From CAVSKL01 sp963728475 [NCBI: Candidatus Eiseniibacteriota bacterium] (lineage in GTDB: Bacteria; Eisenbacteria; RBG-16-71-46; JABDJR01), in NCBI GenBank assembly GCA_963728475.1, contig CAVSKL010000003.1, positions 124,001 to 188,000 of the forward strand: a stretch of DNA of 64,000 nucleotides, given 5' to 3'. The notes under the pieces are model-generated. The model was given only the letters and a program-made list of their open reading frames with translations, searched no databases and was not told where the DNA came from. Below are positions 21,914 through 31,086 of this stretch, piece by piece. Each line of letters opens with the position of its first letter. Within the stretch, counting starts at the first letter, position 1. A program made the position numbers and the translations under genes.

Positions 21914-22711
21914 TCAGCGCTGGACCGAAGGAACCCAAGCCGTGGTGCGCCCGCCCACGGTGTCGAACCGGATCGGCTCGCCGCGGCCGGTGCGGGACCC
22001 CTCGACCCGGCCCCACCGGTGGTGGAAGAGCCAGGTCCGGGGGAAGCGGGCGTCGTCGGACCCTACCTCCACCGCGTGGTGGAGGACGGCCTTCAGCCGG
22101 GCGCGGAGCCGCGCCACCTCCGCGGGCCGGAGCCGGTTCGCCGGGCGGCGGGGGTCGATCCGCGCCTGATAGAGGACCTCGTCGGCGATCCAGTTCCCGA
22201 TCCCGGCCAGGAATCCCTGGTCCAGGAGCACCGCCTTGACCGGCGCCTTCCGCGCCTCGAGCGCGGCGGCGAGCGCCCCCGCGGAGGGGAGTTCCAGGTA
22301 GGGGTCGGGACCGAGACGGGCGATCGGCGCGGCGGTGGCCGGGTCGGGGAAAAGGCGGATCCGGCCCAGGCGCCGGGCGTTGGTCATGGCCACGCGGAGG
22401 CCGTCGTCGAGGGTGAACTCCAGCTTCCAGAACCTCGGGCGGCCGGCGGCGAGCCGGTAGGCGTGGAAATCACCCCCCATCCCGAAGTGGAAGGCCGGCC
22501 AGGGGCGCCGGTCGAGTTCCAGCCAGAGGTGTTTGCCCTTCCGGTGGGTGGCGAGCACCCGGCGGCCTCGGAGCGCCCGCGCGAACCGGGCGGGGGTGGT
22601 CCCCTCGTAGACGATAGGGTCGCCGACGGTGGCCACCCGGGTCACGGTCCGGCCCAGGACACGGGCCTCCAGGAAGCGGCGGCTGGTCTCGACTTCGGGT
22701 AGCTCGGGCAT
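21914..22711 (-). CDS. mutM: Formamidopyrimidine-DNA glycosylase/endonuclease VIII family, zincless
   Basis: This 265-residue base-excision repair enzyme starts MPELPEVET, giving the catalytic Pro2 and Glu3. It has the lysine-bearing HRKGKHLWLEL strand and the helix-two-turn-helix block LLDQGFLAGIGNWIADEVLYQARIDP. Where most Fpg/Nei proteins have a four-cysteine zinc finger, this one reads SRTGRGEPIRFDTVGGRTTAWVPSVQR with no cysteine, although the finger arginine (GGRTT) is kept. It therefore resembles zincless-finger members. Fpg versus Nei specificity is uncertain. Its stop abuts the IS right end. Confidence 0.88.
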   Translation of the reverse strand: MPELPEVETSRRFLEARVLGRTVTRVATVGDPIVYEGTTPARFARALRGRRVLATHRKGKHLWLELDRRPWPAFHFGMGGDFHAYRLAAGRPRFWKLEFTLDDGLRVAMTNARRLGRIRLFPDPATAAPIARLGPDPYLELPSAGALAAALEARKAPVKAVLLDQGFLAGIGNWIADEVLYQARIDPRRPANRLRPAEVARLRARLKAVLHHAVEVGSDDARFPRTWLFHHRWGRVEGSRTGRGEPIRFDTVGGRTTAWVPSVQR

Positions 22712-22869
22712 GGACCGGGGGTCCTCCGGGGGGGCTGAGTCCGGAAATCATACCCGCCCGGGAGGCGCCCGGCGCAGCCGGGTCCGGTTTTTCAACCGCC
22801 GGCTGGCAAGGGGAGGCCGGGGCGTCTATCCTCAACCGGCCGGCGGGGGAGGCCGATAACTTACCGAAC

Positions 22870-24216
22870 ATGCGAAAACTCTTCAGCTTAGTGATCATGG
22901 CGGGCGCCCTGGCGGTCGCCGGAGGGCCCCTGGCGGCCCCGTCCGAAGCCTCGGGCGGATACGGACCGGCCGCGGAGCCGCCTCCGGGAGCCGACGCCCC
23001 CCGCCCGACGCCCCCGGAAGGCTCCAGGCCGTTCGGGGAGCGGGGGGGCGCGCTCGGGAGTCCCGCATCCGGAATTCAGGCCCCGGCGGCGCCCGGTGCG
23101 GCGGCCGCCCCGGAGCGGCCGGCCCTTCCGGAGGATCCCCGGGCGCTCTGGGTGGTCCGGGACGGGCTGCTCTCGCCGGCCGGCATCCACCGGATGGTGG
23201 CGGACGCGGCGGGGGCGGGGATCACCGACCTCTTCGTCCAGGTCCGAGGCCGCGGCGACGCCTGGTACCAGTCAGACCTGGTTCCGATGCCGGTCCAGCT
23301 CCGCGAGGCCCAGTCCCGGTACGGGCCGTTCGATCCGCTGGCCACGGTGATCGAGCTTGCCCACGAGCGGGGGATCCGGGTGCACGCGTGGATGAACGTT
23401 TACCTGGTGAGGAGCGGCGACCTGCCGCTCGACCCCGGCCACGTGGCGGTGGAGCACCCGGAGTGGATCGCGGTGGACCGGACGGGGACGTCGATGCTGG
23501 CGATGTCGGCCCGGCGTCTCAAGAACTCCTGGACCGAAGGGGCCTACCTGGAGCCGGGGAACGGCGAGGTGGTGCGGCGCTTCCTGGCGGTGGTGGAGGA
23601 ACTGGTGGCCCGCTACCCGGTGGACGGGATCCATCTGGATTACGTGCGCTACCCGGCCATGGACGTGGGGTACAGCCAGGCCATGCGGGACGGGTTCCGG
23701 CGGCACTACGGGATCGATCCGCGGGAGCTTCAGGCCAACGAAGGGGGGCTCCGTCGCGAGCGCGGCGATGCGGGGTACGCGGAGCTGGTTCGCGACTGGC
23801 GGGCCTGGAAGGCGGCCCAGGTGACCGCGTTGGTCGCGGACGTGCGGCAGGTGACGCTGCGGATGCGGCCGGACCTGATCCTGTCGGCGGCGGTCAAGCC
23901 CGACCCCGACACCGCGTTCGACGAGGTGGGCCAGGACTGGGTGCGCTGGGTCCGGGAGGGCCTGGTGGACGTGGTGGCGCCCATGATGTACTCGGCGTCG
24001 GGCGAGGTGGTGGCGCGCCAGGCCGCCGATCTCGCCCGCCGGGTCCCGCCGGATCGGGTGTGGGCGGGTATCGCCGTCTACAACCAGAGCCTGGCCTCGG
24101 CCGAGGCCAAGATCCGCTCCTGCCGCGCGGCCGGCCTGGGGGGAATCTCGATCTACTCCTACAACTCCTTGCCGGGGGGCGGCCGCAACCTGGAGCGCTT
24201 GAGCCGGGCCCGGTAG
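22870..24216 (+). CDS. Secreted GHL10/DUF187-type glycoside hydrolase-like protein
   Basis: This 448-residue protein begins with a signal peptide (MRKLFSLVIMAGALAVAGG), then a proline-rich low-complexity linker to about residue 85. A TIM-barrel domain follows: ALWVVRDGLLSPAGI, GITDLFVQVRGRGDAWY, ERGIRVHAWMNVYLV, PVDGIHLDYVRYP, DVVAPMMYS, and GISIYSYNSL. This order matches the GHL10 (DUF187, YngK-like) family, thought to act on cell-wall or other polysaccharides. Catalytic acids are likely the Asp in HLDYVRYP and neighbours. No cargo context points to a substrate. Confidence 0.85.
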   Translation: MRKLFSLVIMAGALAVAGGPLAAPSEASGGYGPAAEPPPGADAPRPTPPEGSRPFGERGGALGSPASGIQAPAAPGAAAAPERPALPEDPRALWVVRDGLLSPAGIHRMVADAAGAGITDLFVQVRGRGDAWYQSDLVPMPVQLREAQSRYGPFDPLATVIELAHERGIRVHAWMNVYLVRSGDLPLDPGHVAVEHPEWIAVDRTGTSMLAMSARRLKNSWTEGAYLEPGNGEVVRRFLAVVEELVARYPVDGIHLDYVRYPAMDVGYSQAMRDGFRRHYGIDPRELQANEGGLRRERGDAGYAELVRDWRAWKAAQVTALVADVRQVTLRMRPDLILSAAVKPDPDTAFDEVGQDWVRWVREGLVDVVAPMMYSASGEVVARQAADLARRVPPDRVWAGIAVYNQSLASAEAKIRSCRAAGLGGISIYSYNSLPGGGRNLERLSRAR

Positions 24217-24284
24217 GGCCTCTTCTTCACCCTGGAGCACCTGGCCGCGTGGCGCTTGTGGCTGTGCGGCCGGGGGTTCGTGCG

Positions 24285-24360
24285 GCGGTTGGGAGACCGC
24301 ACGGCGGTTGGGAGACCACGCGGCGGTTGGGAGACCGCGCGGCGGTTGGGAGACCGCGCG
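24285..24360 (+). repeat. 19-bp tandem repeat, four copies
   Basis: Four head-to-tail copies of a 19-bp unit (GCGGTTGGGAGACCGCGCG) start at 24285, 24304, 24323 and 24342. Copies 3 and 4 are identical and copies 1 and 2 each differ by one or two bases. Each unit contains a small dyad (GCGGT...ACCGC). There are no spacers, so this is not a CRISPR. It lies in the 258-base gap between the GHL10 gene and the tRNA promoter. Confidence 0.95.
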
Positions 24361-24474
24361 GCGGCCAGCGTAGTAGGGACCCGGGTCCCGGCCGGGTGGG
24401 GAGATGGCGCAGCTTCACCGGGACGGGCCAGTTTGGGGCCGGTTGGCGGGTCTGTTCGGCCTGATTGAAACGGG

Positions 24475-24503
24475 TTGACCGGCTCCAGCGAGGCCCTTAC
24501 ACT
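24475..24503 (+). promoter_or_regulatory. Sigma-70-type promoter of tRNA-Asn
   Basis: TTGACC (24475-24480) and TACACT (24498-24503) are separated by 17 bases, a standard vegetative promoter arrangement. The tRNA gene begins about 65 bases beyond the predicted start site. Confidence 0.65.
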
Positions 24504-24574
24504 TCTCGTCCGTTTTGCAGATAGCCGAGGCGGGTGCCTTTCTGGCGGCGCCTTCGGCCGCGGACACCCATTGA

Positions 24575-24649
24575 TCCTCGGTAGCTCAATGGTAGAGCAT
24601 GCGGCTGTTAACCGCAGGGTTGTAGGTTCGAGTCCTACCCGAGGAGCCA
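24575..24649 (+). tRNA. tRNA-Asn (GUU)
   Basis: The acceptor stem TCCTCGG (24575-24581) pairs with CCGAGGA, followed by discriminator G and an encoded CCA (24647-24649). The anticodon loop reads CTGTTAA with anticodon GTT, and the T-loop is GTTCGAGTCC. All four arms form. The prophage begins just downstream, which makes this tRNA a plausible integration landmark. Confidence 0.95.
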
Positions 24650-24688
24650 TCACAAAAACGCGGAATATCCGCGTCCTTCCAGTTAGCA

Positions 24689-24723
24689 GAGAACCCCGAG
24701 AGCGAGAGCGCTCGGGGTTTCTC
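24689..24723 (+). terminator. Terminator hairpin after tRNA-Asn
   Basis: AACCCCGAG (24692-24700) pairs with CTCGGGGTT (24711-24719), extended by GAGA/TCTC with one bulge. The trailing run is TCTCTC rather than pure T. A second small hairpin (CGCGGA-ATA-TCCGCG, 24659-24673) lies between this and the tRNA CCA end. Confidence 0.6.
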
Positions 24724-24804
24724 TCGTAATCCGCCAGTGCCATAAGGGTTTTGCGGGTTTCCCGGCGCGCCGACCGAGATTCTCCGTTTCGAGAGAGAGC
24801 GACT

Positions 24805-24843
24805 GGGGTCCGGTCGTAACCCCCGGGGTTACGAGCGGACCCC
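24805..24843. other. 39-bp near-perfect palindrome at the prophage left end
   Basis: Arms 24805-24823 and 24825-24843 are 19 bp each with a single mismatch around a central C. The half-site GGTCGTAACCCC recurs in a diverged form, inverted, near 24905-24916 (GGGGTCACGACC). The place, between the tRNA terminator and the first phage promoter, suits an attachment site or a recombinase/regulator binding site. Function is inferred from position only. Confidence 0.6.
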
Positions 24844-24925
24844 AAGAAAACGCCCCCAAACTCTCAGAATCTCCGGTTACCACCCCCCTCTGGGTTAACA
24901 CAGGGGTCACGACCGAACCCCAAAC

Positions 24926-24967
24926 CCGACGTTTCGAACTCCCACCGGGTATGTAAGCAGTAGAGAG
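24926..24967 (+). promoter_or_regulatory. Phage promoter-like element, copy 1
   Basis: CGACGTTT (24927-24934), 15 bases, then TATGTAA (24950-24956), followed by a TAGAGA block at 24961. Copies 2 and 3 at 29.7 and 37.9 kb have the same boxes, the same 15-base spacing and a similar downstream block. It precedes the small protein and DUF2924 genes by about 75 bases. Confidence 0.7.
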
Positions 24968-25042
24968 AATCCCGCCCCGCCAGACAGCGAGCCGGCCGCC
25001 AGCGGAAGCCGTTGTGGGCGCCATCCGACCGGAGGGCCCACG

Positions 25043-25246
25043 ATGCTGCATTCAGCCGACGACTCCCGCCTGACCCCCGAACAGCGCCGCCGCGAAGTCG
25101 CCGCCATCCTTGCCCGGGGCGTGCTGCGCCTGCGCCAGATCACGGCCGCTGGGCGCGAACCCGGCGCCCCTGCCGATGTCCCTGATCCCCCCGACAAAGG
25201 CCTTGAGGTGTGCGCCACGGCCCGCCCTCATGGGACCCGCGGTTAG
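25043..25246 (+). CDS. Small phage protein of the recombinase module
   Basis: A 67-residue protein starts at ATG 25043 after ccggaggg. Its conserved-looking part is the N-terminus with LTPEQRRREVAAILARGVLRL, a pattern I associate with small genes placed just ahead of DUF2924 and serine recombinase genes in phages and islands. No enzymatic motif is visible. It is the first gene behind promoter copy 1, and 30 bases separate it from DUF2924. The function is unknown. Confidence 0.7.
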   Translation: MLHSADDSRLTPEQRRREVAAILARGVLRLRQITAAGREPGAPADVPDPPDKGLEVCATARPHGTRG

Positions 25247-25276
25247 CGCCGCGGAGACCACGAGAGGAGGACGAGC

Positions 25277-25763
25277 ATGGCGCTGAACATCGGGAAGGAG
25301 ATCACCGCACTGAAGCGGATGACGGTGCCGGAGCTGCGGCGGAGGTACGCCGAGGTCTTCGGCGAGACGACGACGTCGAAGCACAAGGAGTACCTGATCC
25401 GCCGCATCGTGTGGCGGCTGCAGGCCAACGAGGAAGGGGGGCTCTCCGAGCGGGCGCGGCAGCGGGCCAAGGAGATGGCCGCCGACTCGGACGTGCGGCT
25501 CACCGCGCCGAAAGCGCCGCCGATCCCCGCGGGACCGAGGGCGGTCGGTGCCGTTGACATGCTCCCGGACAACCGCCTCCCCATGCCGGGCGCGGTGCTC
25601 ACGCGCCCGTACAAGGGGCAGACCGTGGAGGTCCGGGTGCTCCCGCACGGCTTCGAGCACGAGGGGGAGATCTACCGGAGCCTGAGTGCCGTGGCCAAGA
25701 AGGTCACCGGGACCCACTGGAACGGCTACCACTTCTTCCGCATCAACGGAAAGGGGAACGGCC

Positions 25764-25780
<17 letters not shown>
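25277..25780 (+). CDS. DUF2924 domain protein
   Basis: This 167-residue protein has the DUF2924 pattern: an N-terminal helical part (ELRRRYAEVFGE..SKHKEYLIRRIVWRLQ) and a C-terminal part (GAVLTRPYKGQTVEVRVL..GFEHEGEIYRSLSAVAKKVTGTHWNGYHFF). Such proteins are found beside large serine recombinases in prophages and islands and may help integration or excision. The frame is intact. It overlaps the recombinase start (25764) by 17 bases, implying coupled expression. Confidence 0.88.
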
Positions 25781-27320
<1,540 letters not shown>

Positions 27321-27324
<4 letters not shown>

Positions 27325-27731
27325 CGAAGGCGTTGACCATCACGAAGCAGGTTCATTTCAAGAGCGCCAGGCGCGGACGGAAGGTGATCGTAGAGGGCGC
27401 GGAGGCCAAGGTCCCCGACCTCGGTCGCGTGCCCCACGTCTCCCGCCTCATGGCCCTGGCCATCCACATGGACGACCTGGTCCGCCGCGGCGAGGTCACC
27501 GACTGCGCTGAACTCGCCCGTCTCGCGCACGTGACCCGGGCTCGGATGACCCAGATCATGAACCTCCTGCACCTGGCCCCCGACATCCAGGAGGAGCTCC
27601 TCTACCTGCCCCGGTCCCGGGGCGGCCGGGACCCGGTCACCGAAAAGGCCCTCCGGCCCCTGGCCGCCATCCCGGACTGGAGGAAGCAGCGGAGGCTGTG
27701 GTCCGACCTCCGAACGGGCACCCTGGATTGA
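27321..27731 (+). CDS. HTH protein of the recombinase module
   Basis: This 136-residue protein starts at ATG 27321, overlapping the recombinase TGA (ATGA). The middle reads RGEVTDCAELARLAHVTRARMTQIMNLLHLAPDIQEELLYL, a ParB/KorB-like helix-turn-helix. Proteins of this kind commonly follow DUF2924 and serine recombinase genes. It probably binds DNA at or near the attachment site or regulates the module; that role is inferred from context. Confidence 0.75.
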
Positions 27732-27734
27732 CCA

Positions 27735-27968
27735 CACCCTTTCCACAGTCGGCGGGCTTATCCACAGCCTCAATGCATTGTCCGGTAACAGGTTAAAAGA
27801 ATCTTCCCCCACTACTCATTTGTTTCACTTTCGGGGTCTCGCGGTTGGCTAGGATACGGCTCCTTGACGAGCAATCCAGAAGCCGGAGCGGGCCCCGATC
27901 CGGGATGAATCGGGGCCTCCGACTCCGGGAAAGGTAGGCGGTGTCGTGACGGGGAGGAGGGTGCCCAC
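27735..27968. other. Intergenic control region with DnaA box and hairpin
   Basis: This 234-base gap contains a perfect DnaA box (TTATCCACA, 27759-27767) with a related TTTCCACAG just before it. A 9-bp perfect hairpin (GGCCCCGAT 27891-27899, ATCGGGGCC 27909-27917) lies nearer the next gene. It is richer in A+T than its surroundings. It could be a replication start or a control region between integration and early modules; neither is proven. Confidence 0.45.
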
Positions 27969-28541
27969 ATGCCGTCCATCGAGAGCCTGCAGCCATCTGA
28001 GTACACCGCGGACGAGCGGCGCGTCCTGATCGACGTCCTGATCGCGCTGCGAAAGACGCACATCCTGGGCTTCCTCAAGCGGGTCGACGTCCCGGGGTCC
28101 GGCACCAAGGCCGACCTTCGGGAGGCGATCCAGTTGGCCGTGGACGAGGGCCGGATCACCTACGAGGAGATCGTGGAGTTCCTCGACTCCCTTGCCCCGT
28201 CGCCTGCACCTCCCGCGACGGCGACTCGACCCGGAAGGGTGGTACACGCCGACCCGGCTCGCGGAGATCTACCACGTGGGCAAGGAGGCGCTGCGCAAGA
28301 GGCTGAACCGGTATCGGGAGCACAACGACACCGGCTGGAAAGAGAACGAGGACCGCCGGCCCCGCGAGTCGAAGTACCACTATCGCTTGCGGGACGTGCG
28401 TCACATCATCGACAGCCTTCGCGCGTCCAACGAACGTCCGGCGAAACAAAATCTCGCCCGACGATCCAGCGTCCGAGCAACACGATAGCTCCGCGTCCAG
28501 CGTCCAGCGAACGTCCGCTGACAACACGCACTCCCCGGTAG
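27969..28541 (+). CDS. Unknown phage protein; 3' half probably out of frame
   Basis: The first 76 residues look real: MPSIESLQPSEYTADERRVL, then IALRKTHILGFLKRVDVPG and an acidic segment IVEFLDSLAP. After about 28196 the frame turns into arginine/proline-rich sequence with no conserved look, while another frame (28192-28488) carries a good helix-turn-helix protein. Either the gene is frameshifted near 28195 into that frame or two genes overlap. The conserved N-terminal pattern resembles small SAP-like helical domains. The function is unknown. Confidence 0.5.
   Translation: MPSIESLQPSEYTADERRVLIDVLIALRKTHILGFLKRVDVPGSGTKADLREAIQLAVDEGRITYEEIVEFLDSLAPSPAPPATATRPGRVVHADPARGDLPRGQGGAAQEAEPVSGAQRHRLERERGPPAPRVEVPLSLAGRASHHRQPSRVQRTSGETKSRPTIQRPSNTIAPRPASSERPLTTRTPR
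28192..28488 (+). CDS. HTH DNA-binding protein or C-terminal half of the preceding gene
   Basis: This frame (98 codons from TTG 28192) contains GWYTPTRLAEIYHVGKEALRKRLNRYR, a helix-turn-helix followed by SKYHYRLRDVRHIIDSLR, typical of excisionase-like or small repressor proteins. No good ribosome binding site precedes the TTG, which favours its being the displaced end of the 27969 gene. It ends in a serine/arginine-rich tail. Confidence 0.5.
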   Translation: MPRRLHLPRRRLDPEGWYTPTRLAEIYHVGKEALRKRLNRYREHNDTGWKENEDRRPRESKYHYRLRDVRHIIDSLRASNERPAKQNLARRSSVRATR

Positions 28542-28611
28542 GGCTGATTCTCCGACTTGTGGGCGGCGCAGAGAGCGTCGTTCACCGGAGATCAGCCACC
28601 TGGGGGGATGC

Positions 28612-28941
28612 GTGTTGCCGTCTTCCACGAAGTCGTCCCTGTCGCCGGGGAGGGCCCGACTCGTCGAGGCCATGCAGCGCCTCGGCTTCGGGACATTCGA
28701 GAACCTCCACATCAGAAGCGGCGAGCCCATCTTCGACCCACCGCCCCGGGTCGTCCGCGACGTGAAGTTCGGCGGGGACAACGGCCCGCGCCTGGAATCG
28801 GCCCTCGACGACTTCGCCCTCAAGGCCCAGGTCCGGGACCTCTTCGACCACTTCGACACGCTCCGCACCGGAACGATCCGCACCCTGGAAGTGAAGCACG
28901 GCCTGCCCTTCCGCATGCAGGTGGAGGAGGCGGCCGGCTAG
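28612..28941 (+). CDS. Unknown phage protein
   Basis: This 109-residue protein starts at GTG 28612 after tgggggga. It reads as a compact acidic/basic domain with VEAMQRLGFGTFENLHIRSG and VKFGGDNGPR, then FDTLRTGTIRTLEVKHGLPF near the end. There are no cysteines or membrane segments. I do not recognise a function. It sits between the HTH gene and the sigma factor gene, all on the same strand. Confidence 0.6.
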   Translation: MLPSSTKSSLSPGRARLVEAMQRLGFGTFENLHIRSGEPIFDPPPRVVRDVKFGGDNGPRLESALDDFALKAQVRDLFDHFDTLRTGTIRTLEVKHGLPFRMQVEEAAG

Positions 28942-29124
28942 CGAGGGGGCGGCCTCCCCGATACGAACAACAGACCTTCGTCACCAGATGTTCAACCGGC
29001 CACGCAGTGGAGGGGAACGTGGGTGTCGCCGAAACGGCGGATCCCATGTGCCTTCACGAGCGCGGCCTCGTTCTGCCTCGAGCGACATCCACTCGCCTCT
29101 CCCCGGCCAGCAGGGGAGAAGCTC

Positions 29125-29673
29125 ATGGAGGACTCGAAGCAAGGAAAGCTCAACGGCTACGCGACGAAAGCGATCCGGATCAAGGCGCGCAGGCTGATCG
29201 GGAAGTACGGATTCACCCCGGACGACTACCAGGACCTGATGCAGGAAATGACTCTCGACCTTCTGGTCCGGCTTCCCAAGTTCGATCCGACCAGGGCGGG
29301 CCTGGATACCTTCGTGAGCCGGATCGTTAACCGGAAGGTCGCAGATCTCATCCGGCACCGCCGGATGGAGATGCGGGACTACCGTCGCGAGGCGGGCTCG
29401 CTGGATGGGCCGGATGCGGATGCCGAAGATCTGGACTTGCTCGTCGGCAGTCAGATTCTTTCGACGTCGGAGTGCATGGACCTGCGCCTCGATCTCTCCC
29501 TCGCCGTCGCGGATCTCAGTCCGGAACTCCAACGCCTGGTGGAAGTTCTGCTCACGCATTCGATCACCGAAGCGGCGCGCGAGCTCGGGGTCCCGCGAAG
29601 CACCCTCTACGGAAGGGGCATCGCCCGCCTGCGGAAGGCGCTGGCAGACAAGGGGCTAGACGAATACCTCTGA
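29125..29673 (+). CDS. Phage-encoded sigma-70-family RNA polymerase sigma factor
   Basis: This 182-residue protein has a region 2 segment (YGFTPDDYQDLMQEMTLDLL, then a basic helix SRIVNRKVADLIRHRR suited to -10 recognition) and a region 4 helix-turn-helix (SITEAARELGVPRSTLYGRG with IARLRKAL). Length and two-domain layout are ECF-like. ATG 29125 follows caggggagaag; the frame is open further upstream without family sequence. Promoter-like copy 2 begins 4 bases after its stop, and two more copies flank other phage gene sets. I infer it directs host RNA polymerase to that element. Confidence 0.78.
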   Translation: MEDSKQGKLNGYATKAIRIKARRLIGKYGFTPDDYQDLMQEMTLDLLVRLPKFDPTRAGLDTFVSRIVNRKVADLIRHRRMEMRDYRREAGSLDGPDADAEDLDLLVGSQILSTSECMDLRLDLSLAVADLSPELQRLVEVLLTHSITEAARELGVPRSTLYGRGIARLRKALADKGLDEYL

Positions 29674-29676
29674 GAC

Positions 29677-29719
29677 CCGACGTTTCGGCGCGGGACCGGG
29701 TATGTAACCAACTAGAGAA
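29677..29719 (+). promoter_or_regulatory. Phage promoter-like element, copy 2
   Basis: CGACGTTT (29678-29685), 15 bases, TATGTAA (29701-29707), then TAGAGA (29713-29718). It starts 4 bases after the sigma-like gene stop and lies 34 bases before the next start codon, heading the recombination module. Confidence 0.75.
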
Positions 29720-29752
29720 CGACGTCTGAGCCGCCAATGGGAGACCAACACG

Positions 29753-30058
29753 ATGAACCGGGATGTCCAACGCTACACGTTCAAAGCCACGGTGCCGGCC
29801 GACGAGATCGAGAGCACCGTCCTCTTGTCCATCCTGGCCACCGAGGGTCTGCACGGGCAGTCGCGCGTCTTGCACGAGGCCGCCTACTACTTCGACGCGG
29901 ACACGCGCGTCTGCGTGATCGACTGCAGCACCGAGGTGGGACGCGATGTCTGCCGCATCTTCGGCGGGTTCGCGATCCGGGAGTTCGGGGAAGGCTCCTT
30001 CACCGTCCACCGCCCCAATGGCGTCCCCGAAGCCGCCAAGGAGGAACTCCCGGCATGA
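29753..30058 (+). CDS. Unknown phage protein
   Basis: This 101-residue protein opens MNRDVQRYTFKATVPADEIESTVLL and continues with a mixed alpha/beta pattern (ARYYFDADTRVCVIDCSTEVGRDVCRIF-like). I recognise no family. It is the first gene behind promoter copy 2, and its TGA overlaps the nuclease ATG (ATGA at 30055-30058). Confidence 0.65.
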   Translation: MNRDVQRYTFKATVPADEIESTVLLSILATEGLHGQSRVLHEAAYYFDADTRVCVIDCSTEVGRDVCRIFGGFAIREFGEGSFTVHRPNGVPEAAKEELPA

Positions 30059-30883
30059 CGACGCAGACGACATTCCGGCCTCGACCCTGGAGCACGGACG
30101 TCCTGATCCGGGAGCCGGCAGAGGTCTACCACGCGCAGAGAGACAAGTACCTCTCGAGCCACCAATTGGCGGAGTTTCGGCGCAACCCGCCGCTCTACCG
30201 CAAGAAGGTGCTTGGGCTGGTGAAGGATGAGGACCGACCCGCCTACGTCATCGGGCGTGCAGCGCACACGCTCATCCTGGAAGGCCGGGATGCCTACGAT
30301 CAGGAATACGCCGTGGGCGGTCCGGTGAACGCGAAGACCGGTCAGCCGTTCGGGAGCCGCACCAAGGCGTTTCAGGAGTGGGCCGAGGCGCAGGCCAAGC
30401 CCGTCCTCACTGACGACCAGGCCGTGCTCGTCGAGAGCCTGAACGCGGCCGTCCGGGCACACGAACACGCATCCGGGTTACTGGCCGACGGCGTCCCCGA
30501 GGGCGTCGTTCGGGTGGACTACTGCGGCGTGCCGTGCCAGGCGCGCCTGGACTGGTTGAATCCCGAGCGCGGGGATCGTCGACGTGAAGTCAGCGGACGA
30601 CGTTGACTTCTTCGAATCGGATGCGCGGCGCTTTGGATATCCGTACCAACTCGCTTTCTACCGAGCCCTTCTGGCCGCGGTGATCGGAGTGTCCCTCCCG
30701 GTGTACCTGGTCGGCGTCGAGAAGAGGGAGCCGTATCGGTGTGGCGTGTGGCGGGTGGGGGAGGGTCTGTTGGGCCTGGCGCAGTCGGAGAACGAGCAGG
30801 CGATCGAGCGCCTGAAGGTTTGTCGAGAGAGGGACACGTGGCCGAGTGGCTTCGAGCGGATCTTGGATCTCGATTGGATCTGA
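30055..30883 (+). pseudogene. PD-(D/E)XK exonuclease (lambda-exo/RecE-like, DUF3799-type), one frame break
   Basis: The first 170 codons are in one frame and include the SHQLAEFRRNPPLYRKK and GRAAHTLILEG segments seen in phage RecE/Cas4-like nucleases. The catalytic core then needs CQARLDWLNPERG followed by IVDVKSADDVDFF; the second part is in the next frame. One extra G in the GGGG run at 30571-30574 explains this. The catalytic Asp and the D-V-K residues lie on opposite sides of the break. The rest continues to TGA 30881-30883. It would resect DNA ends for annealing. Confidence 0.78.
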
Positions 30884-30886
30884 CTG

Positions 30887-30971
30887 GGCCCGGCAGCGCG
30901 GGGCTAGGCGATGCGACGCATGGCCGGGCGCGGCTTGGCGAGGCTGGGCATGGCATTGCTCGGCAAGGCAC
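30887..30971 (+). repeat. Phased 5-nt array 1 (17 units of GGCNN)
   Basis: Every fifth base from 30887 begins NGC: 13 of 17 units start GGC and the others CGC or TGC, while the two following bases vary freely. The array starts 4 bases after the nuclease stop. The remaining 115 bases to the ATPase start hold only its ribosome binding site. Confidence 0.9.
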
Positions 30972-31086
30972 GGAACAACCAGGTGGCGAGCGGGCGCGAT
31001 GGCGTGACGCGCCAAGCCCCCCGGCGCGTCGGGACTCCCTGAGCCCGCCCGCTCGTCCACCTGCCTAACGAACGAGGGAGGATCAC

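Larger units (their letters stand above)
20400..21915 (+). mobile_element. IS110-superfamily element, IS1111-type
   Basis: The element holds one DEDD recombinase gene, a short left end (about 90 bases) and a long non-coding right end (about 290 bases). An 11-bp inverted repeat (ATGGATTGACC at 20403-20413, its complement at 21902-21912) sits at the borders. The trinucleotide ATC flanks both repeats (20400-20402 and 21913-21915). Subterminal inverted repeats and a long 3' non-coding end are features of the IS1111 group. It lies between the rplQ terminator and the mutM-type gene, whose TGA begins at the right border. Exact ends are inferred. Confidence 0.8.

Noticed and set aside
24285-24360. 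19-bp repeat as a CRISPR array
   Set aside because: Copies are contiguous with no spacers, and there are no cas genes in the window.
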